From NCBI RefSeq assembly GCF_014805625.2, contig NW_023998452.1, positions 1,656,308 through 1,720,307 of the forward strand: 64,000 nucleotides of DNA. Direction: 5' to 3'. How positions within the stretch are numbered: the stretch's first letter is position 1; each line of letters opens with the position of its first letter. This document shows, one piece after another, positions 23,901 through 35,796 of the stretch. The position numbers and the translations under genes were made by a program. A model generated the notes under the pieces. That model saw only the letters and a list, made by a program, of their open reading frames with translations, did no database searches and was not told where the DNA came from. This stretch comes from Glossina fuscipes. Its lineage: Eukaryota; Arthropoda; Insecta; Diptera; Glossinidae.

Positions 23901-25087
23901 AGATTTCTGTAAGAGTGAATCATTCATTTAAATCTCGAACTAAGATATTCATTCAGAATTAAAATCTTATCTAACTTGTTATGATAATTGTTGCATATAT
24001 GCCAATTTGAGTATAAGGGTCTTTTTTTTGATTTTCTTTTAAATTTTGCTATTAATTGCATACCTTGAGATATTTGTAAACGGGCGCATGTAGCTTCTGC
24101 TTCGCATTTAACATGTTCTAGGGCTAAAGAGATAACACCCTCAATATCACCTCGAACTTCTTCTAGGCAAGTTGTCAAAGAATCCAGAGCCAATGGTTTT
24201 AAATTATGCTTCTTCTGAAATGTCGTATCTTCTAGATACTCGCGTAATAATTGATAATCTTGTTGCTGTGGATGCTGAATAGATGACACGCAGCTATTAT
24301 TATTATTATTGTTATTGTTATTATTATTATTTTCGTCGTTGTTGGTCGGATTGGTTTGTTCTTGCAACATAGAATTCAAATCGATAAATGTTTCAACGTC
24401 CGAATCGAATGGTTCCGATTTGATTACATTATTATGTGCATACGATTGGGGTGACGGTGTTCCACAGCAATTTGACTCTGGAGGCGATGGTGGCAGTATA
24501 TGTAATTGATCTTGTTTAACAGTTGACGGATCAACTAAGCGATACGGAGAATTGGTGACAGTAAGCTGCGAACTATTCGGTAAATTTGCAGAGTCGTAAT
24601 GGCCTGTGATGTTAGAAGTATAATGAGGAGAATTATATTCAGTTTGCGCGGGACTTGATTGAGGTGATGGGTAGGCTGCTCCTGACAGTGATGGCAGAGG
24701 TGGTAATTGTAATTTTAGTTTCGATAATGCGATTTGCTTTTGTTCAATATTCGTTGGAAAATAATTTCTATAATTTTTTTCGTGATTTATTCCATCCAAG
24801 ACGGTGGAAGGCGACCACTCTTGTTCCAATTTGATATCAGCTTGAGTCACTGGAATGCAGCTCTCCTTAAAGTCGTACACTGTGGTCGGTATATCAACGA
24901 ATTGCGAATTACTCGAATCTTTGTTATTTTCCTGAGGTAGTAGAGATAGATCAAAGGTGTCCGTAAAGGTCGAATAAGAGTCGTTAGTTGTTGTGTTGAT
25001 TAGACCATCAAAGTTGTTCGGTTCGAATTTAAAGGGAACTTTTGGTATCGATGCAACAGGTAATGTTAAGCAGCTTGTCTGAGACAT
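18499..25087 (-). CDS. Ets98B: Ets98B-like (PDEF/SPDEF class) ETS transcription factor, four coding exons
   Basis: Joined coding exons are 25087-24064, 22924-22764, 19220-18992 and 18920-18499 (1024+161+229+422 = 1836 nt, 611 aa plus stop). Every junction is GT/AG and the phases agree (1, 0, 1). Residues 1-341 are low-complexity Ser/Pro/Asn-rich, with two psi-K-x-E sumoylation-type sites (K86 in IKLE, K223 in IKSE), several SP/TP motifs and an Asn run near 250-263. A Pointed/SAM domain spans about 342-410 (DPCAWSPSQVHSWL to LHAQLEIWK). A 14-Gln run is at 441-454. The ETS winged helix is about 521-606, with recognition helix NYDKLSRSIRQYY and the two GGA-contacting arginines R581 and R584. PNT plus a C-terminal ETS and the ending SQRLVYQF are typical of the PDEF/Ets98B class; other fly ETS proteins are a poorer fit from memory. 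It should be a nuclear DNA-binding regulator. The ATG sits directly after a splice acceptor, so the 5' UTR exon(s) lie upstream. No convincing poly(A) signal was found close to the stop. Confidence 0.93.
18992..19220 (-). CDS. Ets98B: Ets98B coding exon 3 (end of PNT domain, poly-Q linker)
   Basis: The acceptor TTGTTGTAG|TGTGGT is at 19221/19220 and the donor AAAG|GTAACT at 18992/18991. It encodes residues 396-471. CGSTLHAQLEIWK closes the PNT domain exactly where exon 2 stops. A Ser/Thr-rich linker follows, then a 14-residue Gln run (19085-19044) coded by mixed CAA and CAG, and the acidic stretch MDTDEDIK. The mixed codons suggest an older, partly stabilised repeat, although length polymorphism is still likely. 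A 71-nt intron (18921-18991) separates it from exon 4. Confidence 0.9.
20311..20462 (-). CDS. Putative alternative or nested terminal coding exon inside Ets98B intron 2
   Basis: On the minus strand the tract TTCCTCTTAG at 20472-20463 is a good splice acceptor. It is followed by an open frame from 20462 (two bases of a split codon, then 49 codons) to TAA at 20313-20311. The peptide begins FRLLFKHISSAVDVAKLSRQ and ends AGPLQITS. It is complex, and its codons (many ending in A/T, no internal stop) look like the neighbouring ETS exons rather than the surrounding AT-rich intron. The acceptor needs one base from the upstream exon. Ets98B exon 1 ends in exactly that phase and would give GTG (Val), making a protein of about 391 aa without PNT or ETS. 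Exon 2 (phase 0) would not fit: it gives a stop after eight codons. I recognise no family. It could also be the last exon of another gene or a chance open frame. A 33-codon ORF from 20245 to 20147 just downstream is noted but not claimed. Confidence 0.4.
20941..20987. repeat. (AG)n tract in Ets98B intron 2
   Basis: About 40 bp of pure AG followed by interrupted AG units. GAGAG is the core recognised by GAGA factor in flies; on the sense strand of the gene it reads CTCTC. Confidence 0.8.
22764..22924 (-). CDS. Ets98B: Ets98B coding exon 2 (first part of Pointed/SAM domain)
   Basis: The acceptor is TTTCTTGCAG|ATCC at 22925/22924 and the donor CCCGAG|GTAAGAATT at 22764/22763. The first two bases complete Asp342 from exon 1. 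The exon encodes residues 342-395, beginning DPCAWSPSQVHSWLQATIQQ and ending EEEFIKRVPE, the N-terminal helices and core of a PNT domain. The phase at its end is 0. It is flanked by introns of 1139 nt (22925-24063) and 3543 nt (19221-22763). Confidence 0.92.
23275..23620 (+). repeat. Family R1, copy C, inside Ets98B intron 1
   Basis: Begins near CACTTGCGGTACACTTTGTA, then CCCCTTTTATTACACCGATCG, ATTCAG, GACCTAAGC, GTCCATCTGTC, AGATATTTTCAT. It ends near AGTGATGTAGGGTACTC, which is the inverse of the CTACATCACTTGTGG start seen in other copies, suggesting inverted termini. It lies antisense to Ets98B. Confidence 0.5.
24064..25087 (-). CDS. Ets98B: Ets98B coding exon 1 (N-terminal low-complexity region)
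   Basis: The ATG is at 25087-25085, preceded immediately by an acceptor (ATTTACAG) at 25088 and upstream, so this is the first coding but not the first transcribed exon. The exon ends at 24064 with donor CAAG|GTATGC, leaving one extra base (phase 1). It encodes residues 1-341: aromatic/acidic stretches, Pro-rich SP motifs, a GTPSPQSY stretch and the IKSEPFDSD motif. The Asn run is coded by a plus-strand ATT repeat around 24299-24334. The end (LTTCLEEVRGDIEGVISLAL) looks like an alpha-helical lead-in to the PNT domain. The open frame runs 46 codons past the donor to a stop at 23924; this is intron reading and is K-rich without domain features. Confidence 0.92.
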
Positions 25088-25750
25088 CTGTAAATAAAAA
25101 CAAAAAAGAAATGGTTGTTGTAGAAAAATGTATGGTTCTTTTACCGTAGTCAGTATTAGTTTTATTTTTGTTAAGGAAAGTTGAAAAAGAGATTAAGCAT
25201 CGAAAAGTCGTCGACATAAATTAGGCATTAACCTATCACACCCCTCATCTACAACGAAAATAATTTTCTCTCTTAACCTATTCACCGTGTCGATCTCTTT
25301 AACGATATACTCATACACACAGTATATGTAATACGAAATTAGGCTGTAGAGAAATTTGACTTGTACTGATATGAGAAAACTATTTTTTAAAATACATTAT
25401 TATGGTAAATATGGTTCCATAATGATAAAATTTTACGAAGAAATTCGGCAAGGACCAGAAGAAAAACCAACGGAAGTACAGACGTACGCGTGGAATATCA
25501 AATCGTTATCATGGGGTAAATTTTCAACATCTATTTACCGGGATAGAGTTCTTCATATGAGGTAAGCGTTCATCTTTTCACTTATGATGCTTACAATCGA
25601 AAACCGAGCCGTTCCTTTAGCCCATGGAAAAAGTAGTCTGTTTGGCTTGCAGATAGAACACCACTTTTTTGTAGTAGTATCTACACTCACCAGGAGAGTA
25701 ATGTCGATATTTTTCTGTCAGTCGGACTTTGTTTAAGTGGTATGAGCCTC

Positions 25751-25801
25751 ATCGAAAGCTTATAACGGTATTAATCAATAAAATGCTGATAAGCTTTCGA
25801 T
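25751..25801. repeat. 13-bp perfect inverted repeat, 25-nt loop
   Basis: ATCGAAAGCTTAT at 25751-25763 is the exact reverse complement of ATAAGCTTTCGAT at 25789-25801. It lies about 0.7 kb upstream of the first Ets98B coding exon, in its 5' intron. Confidence 0.6.
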
Positions 25802-27472
25802 CAGCGTATCGAATAAGAGAAGATTACCAGTGTAGCTTAAGGTTTAGTTGAAAACACATTCATGTTCCTGTTCCCTGATCATCAGTGTTTCTAATCCATA
25901 TTTCAAGGAGTAGTTATTGTCGATATATCACTATACGTGCTTCTGGGGCAGCCAGGACATGTTGCCTTTGATGAGCACCCTGAAAAGCTGCCTTTAAAAA
26001 AATTTCATAATTTTCTATTCGATGGGTCTGATATTATGCCTCGACTCAAAAACCTTTTCAAACATATTTGTTTCAAAGACAAAAAAAAAGTACGTACGTT
26101 TTTCTTATCACCAACACGAAAGTCTTCATCTAATCGTGATGGCATAAAATAGTAATGGACTTAATGTTGAATGAATTTAAATCTTGCGACCTTAGCGTAT
26201 AAAAGACATACCAATGGATTAAATAATTTAAAAATTTTTTTTTGTAGAATTACTTTGATATTAAAACAAAAAGATTGATTAACGTTATCACTTAGTGCTG
26301 CCGTTAATTTATTTATTTATATTGTGTTTTTTTTTAAGTTAATTTTAATTAACACATTTTTTTTTTTTTGGTTTCAAAAAACTTAAACTAGAAGCGTAAT
26401 TAAATGCACGTTAAGCCGGTGAAATGTAAACTAAACTCGAAATAAATAATGGCTAAGGCTTTATCAAATTTTTTACTACGGCTAACGATTTGTGTTTAAA
26501 AAAAAAACAAAAAGTATACAATAAACGAAAGGAAAACAAAAAACAACAAAATTTCTCTTGCACAAATATAATATCGACGATTCAAATTAATGACGACAAA
26601 ATAATAAATAGAATATAAATAATGAAATATGAAGAGAAAAAAGAGAGAGAGAGAAAAAAAAACCAAAAAAAAAAAAAAACTCAACACAAACACTTAACAG
26701 AGCAGTTGGGTAGTCATTTACTAAATCATTAAACTTATCGTACTTAGGGATTCTGTCGCGTTGCAATGACGTCACGATTACATTACAACAGATTTGAGAA
26801 ACAGAATTGATATTTGTACGAATCAAAAATCCCAAAAGCGAATCAATGCTTCACTCACAGTTACAATCATTTACATGATCGTGTATTGAACGTTTTTTCT
26901 CTTCGATTTTTGTTTTTTTTTTCGTTTTTTTCTAAAGCATTCGAAATGAATAAGCGCGGGAAAATAGTATGAGAAATACTTGCTACCCACTAGAATGAAG
27001 TAAAATGGTGAACTTTTAAATTGGGGGAAATTTCTAAATGACTAGTGGGAGTGAGTGATATTTTTAATTATCTATTTTTATATTTCACGATCATTAAAAC
27101 TCAGTGTAGGTACTTTTTACTACTGCACATGTCATATACTCCTTTTCGGAACTCAAGGAGATAAACATATCTAACAGAATATAAATAATCTTTCAATTAT
27201 AAGGCGGGTATAGCAATAAATCGATCAGAATTATGGTGTTTCTGAATTTATATCGACATATTTATGTTATTTTCAAAATTCTACAGATGTTTTTAGTTTC
27301 GTGTAATTGTGTGTGACTAACTCACGCTAGAACGTAGTAGAAGTTATGAAAACGTATGCACTAAATGTATGTAGAGTTTGCCTAAAAAATATTAACCCTT
27401 TTGTGTAAAATCAGCTGGTTCTTCTTCGCAATCAAATTTTTTTCAAAAAAATTGAATTTTGTTTCACTTTTG

Positions 27473-27687
27473 CTTATTTAATGCGTTTCTGTGGATTTCA
27501 TTCCCAGAACTATCAATTTTTTTTGGCATTTTTTGACCGCCGTCTAGAGCACCCTGTAAATCGAAAATTCAATTGATAGGCTAATACTGCTTGTGTCAGC
27601 ATTCCTTACTTAATGCATTGCTGTGGATTTTATTTCGAAAATGATCAAATTTTCTTGGAACTTTTCGACCGCTCTTTAGAGCACCTT
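27473..27687 (+). repeat. Diverged tandem duplication, period 132 bp
   Basis: 27473-27555 and 27605-27687 align without gaps at an offset of 132. Shared anchors are TAATGC, CTGTGGATTT, ATCAA, TTTT(C/T)TTGG, TTTTxGACCGC and TTAGAGCACC/CTAGAGCACC. By eye about three quarters of positions agree. There is no open frame through either copy. Confidence 0.6.
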
Positions 27688-28929
27688 GGCTATGCTAATA
27701 TGTCAGCTACGGCTTTTTAGAAACTGTAGGCAAGATTGTGACGAAAAGTGTGAGCATTCAAGCATTGTGTTCATAGGTTATCATCTTAAAGTGGCTCGAC
27801 ATTATTAGTAGCAAAAAAACCAGACAAAGTTAGAGATTTCCGTGACAAAGTTAGACATTTCTGCTTAACTTTTAATTTATACCGTCGCGAGCTAACGCGC
27901 TTTAGGTAAAATGACAAATCAGGAATTTCGAAGCTTTATATACGTTTCTCCAAATTCCAGTATCGACTAGGTTTCTGAGTGGATTACATAATGATATATT
28001 TTTAGATCTTGCATATAGAATAATTGGGTGAATATGTCAAACAACTTTGCGTATATCGTAAAATTGCAAAATTAATGCATATTTCTAAAGCAGCGTCCTT
28101 AATGCTATAATACACTTGCACTTTAAACAAAATCCGAATCGTTTTTCTATTTATTGCTTACTTGTAAGCAGACTTACAGTTTGCTTAGTCACACAGGTTT
28201 TCCCACAAGTCGTTATCTGATTTTTTTAATTTATCTAAAAAGTTAATTTATGTTTTATTAATTTTTATATCTACCAGCTAAGGGGTAGTTTGTGTTTTAG
28301 GTTAATCATTCCATTTGTAACAACTGGAACACGCATCGGAAACCTGTCGCATGTAACGAAACACCAAGGTCAAGGTCGTCTGAATGAGTTTAGGAACCAT
28401 TCCGTTGACTATCAGCCGATTGGAAAATTTGTTTTTTTTTTTTTTTCAAAATAAAATCCAAATTTATTCTCTTATACGCTTGGGAAGTCTACAATTTCTG
28501 GCTATTAGAAGCAGCTGCATAAGAAAATAACAGAAAATGAAAGTTATTGCAACAAAGTCTAAGGACCACATCTCATGCAGGTAAAGCGAAAAAAAGCATA
28601 TTTTAAATTAAAAGCAAAATCTTCCTTTCTCTCAGGTAATAACTCCTATCAGAAGATGGTATTCGTAATCGAACACTAGGAATAATCGCCAACGGTGTCA
28701 AGAGAATTTAGAACTAACCACATTTTTAAAAGCATTGCTTAGTGTTTCGTAAAAGCAAAACTCTGGTCGTTTGAGTCATTAACGTGAAGGTGGCTGAGCC
28801 GGTTGCGTATGAGTTACATATAAATTAAAGGAAGAGCAATAATGAGTGAGTGAGTGTCTTTCTCTCAATTATTTTCGAATTTTTAACTTATTGCGAATAT
28901 TTTCCGAGTTTTCCTTTCGTATATATACG

Positions 28930-29100
28930 TGCGGGGGTATGCAACACGCAGAAGGGCTTGAAGTAGACCTACATTTTATTATATCGATCGATTCAGAAAA
29001 TGATTTTGTTCGTCCGACTGTCCGACGTCGATCCATGTAAATTTGTATTTTGCGATATTTTTTGATGAAATTTCGAAATGCAATTTTCAAAATTTCTCAG
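28930..29100 (+). repeat. Family R1, copy G
   Basis: CATTTTATTATATCGATCGA, TTCAGAAAATGATTTTG, GTCCGACTGTCCGACG, GCGATATTTTTTGATGAAAT. Core plus distal block; the left terminus is eroded to TATGCAACACGCAGAAGGGC. Confidence 0.5.
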
Positions 29101-29640
29101 CAAAGCTCGCTCTCCAATAGTATTTGGACATTCTAAATTAGTATGAATAAGTTGAATATATTTGAGCCCTCTCTCATTTAGCCGTTCCTACGAAAACTAA
29201 ACCTTTATAGTAAAGAGATGCAATTTTTAGTATTTCATGAGTGGTTGATAATGTGCTTAACTTGTCATTCGTTCGGATATCTCGGACACCTCGCGTAGAC
29301 ATCTAACCTTATCTACATCATCGCTTGGTGCAAGAAATATAAATTTCTTGTAAGGACCACTAGAATAGCCCCATCCGTAAGTTGACATGACATCCGTAAT
29401 CTGAACTTGTATACAACATAAAGACAGAGATATTTAGCTTTGTATGTCCTTGCAATGTTTATTCGCAAAAACAAAAGAGATTACAAAATTTTGGAAAAAC
29501 AGAAATGAAACTTATATTGCATTTAGTTTCATTATTGGGTTAATTGCTTGCTTTATTTAATAAATGCATAATTAAAACAATTGTAAATGATCGCCTTGTG
29601 AATATTTCTAATTATAGTTTTGAATTACACTTTAGATTCG

Positions 29641-29699
29641 ATACGTGGTGATAGTGGTTGCGGTGGTGATGGTGGCGATGGTGGTGGTGGTGATAGAGC
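29641..29699. repeat. GGT/GAT-rich imperfect repeat
   Basis: Imperfect GGTGAT/GGTGGC units, strongly G-rich on the plus strand against the AT-rich surroundings. Confidence 0.6.
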
Positions 29700-32355
29700 G
29701 GAGTGTAGCAGGTGTTGACAATAAAACCCATTTAAGGATTGTTAAATCGCTTTCATCCAAGATAAGTAATTCACAAACATGACCTGTCACCGTACATGAT
29801 TTACCGTGATTCAGTTGGTTTTTTCTCTTTTGTTTTTTTTTTTAATTTTCATTTTGTATTGTTTTAGCTTACATATGCATTGAATGCTCAGTATGTTCTG
29901 CATATAAGCAGGAAGTTTTGGAATTTCCTAAGTGATCTAATTTTTCATGCATTTATTTATATAGATAGATAGATAGATGGTGATGTATGTAAATATTATA
30001 TTAAAAAATGTATACGAGTTTTTTCCATCGAGAATTTTTATTATTTTTATTACCATTTATAAATTATTTATTAAAATGTCACAAACCATTCATGGGTTTT
30101 ATAAAAACTAATAGCTTTTTTTCTTTAAACCTTTATTTATATCATTTATGCAAGGAAATCCACATCTTTTTATTTAATTATTATTATTATTATTCATTAA
30201 TTGTGCTTAAGAGCTGCAAATTCAGAATATCAGTTGAACTCAATCAAATAAGAGTTGAACATAAACTTCAAAACAGTGAGACATAAAAAGCAACCGTAAA
30301 AGTGGATAAATTAAGATAAAAAAAAGAAAAAAAGAAAACAAAAACAAAAGGAATTTAAATAAAGCTACAAAAATACAGAAGAAAATGAATTAATTTAATT
30401 AATTTTCGCTTAAGAAGTGTATTCAACGCGGGCTTTACGCAAAATTAAATACTCATTCTAACCGATATTGAAGCCAATAGCGGAATGATTAAATTAAATT
30501 AAAATCCCTGTCTTCTGGTTGAGGAAATAAACGTAAAAATAATGTAAAGCTGTAATGTGTGGATACTTAAAATATTTAAAAAACAATTAAGGGGAGAATC
30601 AATTTTTATTCTTCCTCTTTTTCTTCTTTTTAACATATATTTACATTACATTGCATGTAATGTTGATACAATGACGTTTTCAAATAGAACCGTAAGAGAG
30701 CATACACTACCCTAAGTAGTAAATAATTTATGTGCATATCAGACTTTACAACAAATCTTTTTTTCTTCTATATATATATGTGCAAGTACGCTTAGATATT
30801 TTAGCGATCATATCCTCATAAGTTGCAAATTCCAATGAAAAATTGCATTTACGGTATAAAAGACTAACAGACTGTTAAAGAATCCACTTTTAGTTTTTGC
30901 AATATCTTCATGTGTTCACGCATACATGGCAGACACGCATAGTGGCAAGCCTACTGAAAACGTGTATTCGGTCCGTTTGCTTATTGATATAACCGCATAT
31001 TTTCAATTTATTGTCATTTTGCGAATAACTCATGTTTAGTTATTAATCCCGTCACATGGGAGGAGGCACGGAGCCCTAAATTATCAAAGAAAACTGAAAA
31101 ATTTACAATTAGATATATCCGTTTGCCTGATCGAGGTAACATTTCTTATGATCTGTTAGCAATGTATCGAATAGGGTGAGAAATATCATAAGCTTAGCTT
31201 AGCTTTGGTTGTGCATTTATAATTCGACTTGAACTCAACTCATTGAAATATCTCAGTCATTTACATTTTATAAGCGTAAATGTTTTTGTAGCACGTTGTG
31301 CGTTATATGCCAGTGAACGAAACAAAGGTACGCAATAGTAGTAACCGTATAAAATAATCCACGCAATAAACATGTGGAAAGAACGAAACAGTTTCTTTTA
31401 AATTCCACTCACACGTTTCATTTTAGGCATGACTGCCTTGTCCCAGCCTTACGACAGCACAATGTGATTGTTTATCTAAAATATCAATGAACTTTAGTTC
31501 TTACATATTTTTTTATATACATTTATATAATTTATTGTTCGTCATTCTTGCATATTCATTCAGCATTGCTTATATCTTGATAATCGACCTAGACTTATGT
31601 ACAGCGAACAATTTTTTTTTTAAATTTTCAAAAATCGTTTTCAGAGAGTTTTGTTTCCTCGGATTAAGCTTCGGAATAGAAAGTCAACTTCAAGCCGCAT
31701 TAAATTAAGCGAAATGCAAACAGAATCGTTTGCCTACATTTAACATCCTTTTCATTCAAATTTATTAGGTAGAGAACATTTTTATTTAACATTTTGAGTG
31801 AAAAGAGACATCATTGACAGCTGGTCGCTTCTCATTTCTAAAGCAGAGAATGAAACGACAATGTTAAGGTAAATGCACCCAACTATTCACATCCTTTGCA
31901 GCCTCTTTTTACGAATTTCCTAAACTCTTATTTTAAGGAATGTGATTCCATTGCTGTTCATGTGCATTAAAGTCGTGAAGCCAACATATCCTATGAATAA
32001 GAAAAAGGGATCGATGTAAGAGGAAGAAAGCAATATTTGGCTTGTAATAAATCGTAGAAACTTCTTCTTCATACACCGAGAGCTTCAGTCTTCTTCATTG
32101 TTCTTTCTTCAATGGACGTATGGACAGACAGAAACCTTTTCTAAAGCATAAGATTTGAGCAAACCAGTATACCTCGCTTTTAAAAGTGCACAAAGGTAAA
32201 ACGTAAAAATATTTTTGCCTTCGTTTGGGTTACTTAAGTGCGGCGCTATATTGAATTTGTTATTCCATTTGTAATTGTCATCATCAGTATACGAATCTCA
32301 TCGTGCTTTATATGCTGTTAGGAGTTTGTAGAGAGGCGAGAGAATTGAAATCCAA

Positions 32356-32643
32356 GACTGCTATCTGTAGAAAATGCAGTAATGTTTTGAAAAGAATTTC
32401 TCATTGATGGGGTCACAGGGACTTAAGTATATCTATTATATATAATGAGTTCAAGAATCTTACGAACAGTGATGTCTCAATTGATGTTATAGCAAAAAGG
32501 AAAGGCTGCCATCTGCAGGCGTTGCACGAATATGTTGAATAGCATTTCCAATTCATGGGTTAATGCGGACTTAAGCAGATCTATAATAGCAATGTAGTTC
32601 AAGAGACTTAAAAATAGTGATATCCTAGCCGAAGTTATGGGAA
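32356..32643 (+). repeat. Diverged tandem duplication, period 148 bp
   Basis: Unit 1 (32356-32495) and unit 2 (32504-32643) align at a constant offset of 148. Shared anchors in order: G(A/G)CTGC(T/C)ATCTG, ATG(T)TTGAA, CATGGG/GATGGGG, GGACTTAAG, ATCTAT, GTTCAAGA, TTA, AGTGAT and GTTAT. No coding frame spans it. It may be part of a longer unrecognised transposon or a satellite seed. Confidence 0.6.
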
Positions 32644-33962
32644 AATGATTGCAATGAGAGTCTGCTTATCATTAATCTGCAACTCCAGTGAGACATTTAT
32701 TTGATCGTAATAAAGCACTTACACAAGCCATGGTACACAAGTCTTAGCTAGAAGTTAACTGCAGTGCGACTTGATTCAAATGTAATTATATCTAATAACT
32801 TTAGCAAAAAACTTGAATTTTAATTTTATTGTTCTTTTCTTTTCGAGCTATTAAAAAGAGGGTGCGGCTTAACAGATATATATGATAAATAAATGAATGT
32901 ATTTTATAAAAATTATTTTTAAGCATTAATTACAAGAACTGGAAAAACATAATAATAATAAAGAGAGAAAAACAACAACAGAAAAAAAAGAAAGAAAAAT
33001 AGTGAGGAGAAGAAGCAGAAATAACAAGTTGTCAAAACAATGAATGGCAGTGAGACCATTGGTATGTCTTACGGTTCTGGGATAATAGAGGGCGCGTGTA
33101 TAGCATAATGATTAGCGAAAAGTTGGAAAGTTAGTTAAGAAAGTCATATACACTACGGAGCGTGCGCGAATCTTGAACACCCATCGATTGGGTTTAAAGT
33201 ACCCAGTTTTCTAGGAATATGTGAGCGAAGGGTGCGCATAGAAATTTTTTGTTTCCTTGTTTCACATTCAAATCTGGCCTTTATAACAGTGCAATAGAAT
33301 CGTTTTTAGATGAATTTTGCAAGAAAGATATTTTTCTTGCTATGAACAGCGAATTGTTGATTAGTCAGAAGGAAATTCCGGTATTTTCTCTACTGAAAAA
33401 GGATATAGAGCTTTTTGTTCTTCTCACTCTTTTTTAAGGGCTTTTAAGAGCTACGGCATAGTACGGACTTGTGCGCTTACAAAACAATTTACTCTATACA
33501 TACAGTCACTCTAATGTTAAATATTTTTCATTTCCTTTCCTTTACATGCAGAAGGGATAATATTTCATAATTGCTCTCTTTGCGGTTTATTTAAAGCATA
33601 GGATATTTTCATTTTATTACAAAACCCATAAATGACAAACGTAAACAAAAACTAATTGAATTTGAACTCACTAGTTGGCTGTCCATAAATTTCAAAGAAC
33701 ATGTCAAGATCATATGCATTCTGTGTACAGTAGTAGATAAAGGCAATAATTTTGCATGTATTCGCATGTATTTCATATATATGCGCTTGTATTAATGCAT
33801 AGCATTTAAAGTATAGAATTTCTGTGCATAATAAAACTCGTTTGTAACAAATTATTAAGCATAACTTGCTGACTGGTTGCCATTCTAACTTGGTCGACCA
33901 GTAATGATGAAGTTTTTACATTGCCGAAGTGCAACCCACGCATTTTCAAAAGACAAAGAAAC

Positions 33963-33963
<1 letters not shown>

Positions 33964-33997
<34 letters not shown>
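33964..33997. repeat. (AAT)n microsatellite
   Basis: About eleven uninterrupted AAT units. Confidence 0.85.
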
Positions 33998-34907
33998 TGC
34001 ATGGAATTACCAGCACTCATCAATTAGCCGGTCACATTTGCATGCATTGTGTTACACTAAACATTTACACACCTGAACACATTCAGGCATAAATTATTGT
34101 CACATCATACACTTTTTTTGTCTGTTTTTTTTTTTTTTACGTCGCATTGAGCCTCGGTTTATGTTATTTCTTTAGTGTCACAAGATAGAGGACAATTCCA
34201 GGAGGTGAAGCCAAGAGAAAAGAATTCTTTTTCTTGTACTTTTTTCACTTAAGAAAAGAAATTATTCACTTGAGAGTATTTATATCATTCACGTATCGCT
34301 GCAATTCCTTCCAATGATAAGCATTGAGGGGGACATAGATTTGATTTCTTTACAACCGAAACCTGCCACCGACTGCCAACGAATAGGAAAAATTTTCCCC
34401 CTTCCTTCTTCCATGCACCTACTCAGCCAGGTCGTCTTCCATGTTTTGTGAATTTTCTCATTGCAGGACTATAGTCAAGTTGTCTGAAAATCTATATTGA
34501 AGACGTTCGCTGAAATATTGAGGAAGTCTGGTCAGATATCATGAAACGCGCAGTAGGGCGTGTATCATTTTATATAGGTCCAGTCCAATGGCGACAAGTG
34601 AATGTTCAATTTTTTCCCTAAAAATGTTTTCATATTTCGATTAATTTCGACTCGCCCACTGATACCTTTATAATTAATGAAGAACTAAGTAATTTTTGTT
34701 TTTTACTTAGGGTTAGAAAAATACCCAAGATTTGGATTTAAGATTATATCACTTTTCCTTCAAGTTTTCTTTTTCAACTTCTTCGCACATATACACATAC
34801 TTTGCTTATGCGAAACTCATGCGCAGTCATGGGAATAGGGTGGTGCGCTATTTATTTAAGAACCTCATCGTAATGTAGTTTTAACTACAAATTTAATGGA
34901 CTTAATA

Positions 34908-34970
34908 GGTAGTGGGTGAGTGGTGGGTGTATTCGCAAAATTCGCCCTTAGGTGAATAAAGTAATCTGGT
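34908..34970 (+). repeat. Partial copy of the inverted-repeat family seen at 46.3-46.6 kb
   Basis: GTGGGTGTATTCGCAAAATTCGCCCTTAGGTGAATAAAGTAATCT-type sequence here aligns with the right-hand end of the 46319-46635 element: GGGTAT, then AAATTCGCCC, then GGCGAAT, then ATTCT. The left half is absent or too diverged. Confidence 0.4.
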
Positions 34971-35757
34971 TTGTTGTTATAAGCGGTGGCGAAATGAAAA
35001 TATATGATAAGAAAAAAAAAAAGAAAGAAAAAATAACAATTTATTCTAGTGATACAGAATGCAGAATAGCAACATGTCTGCCCGTGTTGTCGTGGTTGTT
35101 ATCTAACAATTATGCCAGCACACCTGCAGGGTTAATCAGGTGTGTGTGTGTTGAATGCCTTCACATAACCCCAAGCTCGTTGCTTTTATGGCCTTTACAT
35201 ATATCTCAACCAAAGTTTGTATTTGTCTCGCATAACCTGAGAACATAAATATTATATTCATACACAAGTATATGTTTATGTTAATTAATTTATATTTCTT
35301 TTATATATGTTATCAAAAGTGTTTTTTCTTTTTTTTTTTTTTTTCTTCTGCAGAGTTAGAAAAACTTAATATGAGTTTACTTAAGCATGTACGGTGTGTA
35401 CGGTATGTAAGCTTGTGCTTTTGCATGTATCTTGAGCAAGATTTCTAAATTTAAATTAAAAGTGCGCATATTACATTGGGGCTTATTGTGTTTGTCTGTG
35501 GCGTGCATATATACGTATGTATGTATATATGCATGTATGCATGTATGCATGTGTATTTCAATATTTTTTTTTCATTTTCTACAAAGCTACGTATAAGTAT
35601 AGTTGTTTTAATAGTTAGTGCTATGTAAGTGTATGCTAATGCATCTGGCTGGCTATTTTATGCAACGATTGTCTGATTCAAGGTTGACCAGGTAAGAGTG
35701 CAAATTTCTGTTCTGTCTCGTTGTTAATTGTTGTTTTTATTTTATTTTATTTTTATA

Positions 35758-35760
<3 letters not shown>

Positions 35761-35795
<35 letters not shown>
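35761..35795. repeat. Poly-T tract, 35 bases
   Basis: Pure T run; a poly-A tail relic on the minus strand or simple slippage. Confidence 0.8.

Positions 35796-35796
<1 letters not shown>

Noticed and set aside
23924..24063. Continuation of the Ets98B exon 1 frame by 46 codons to a stop
   Set aside because: It runs through a consensus donor (CAAG|GTATGC) that joins perfectly in phase with the PNT exon; the extension is Lys/Asn-rich intron sequence.
28869..29090. Minus-strand 73-codon frame
   Set aside because: Falls across R1 copy G and is antisense reading of the repeat.
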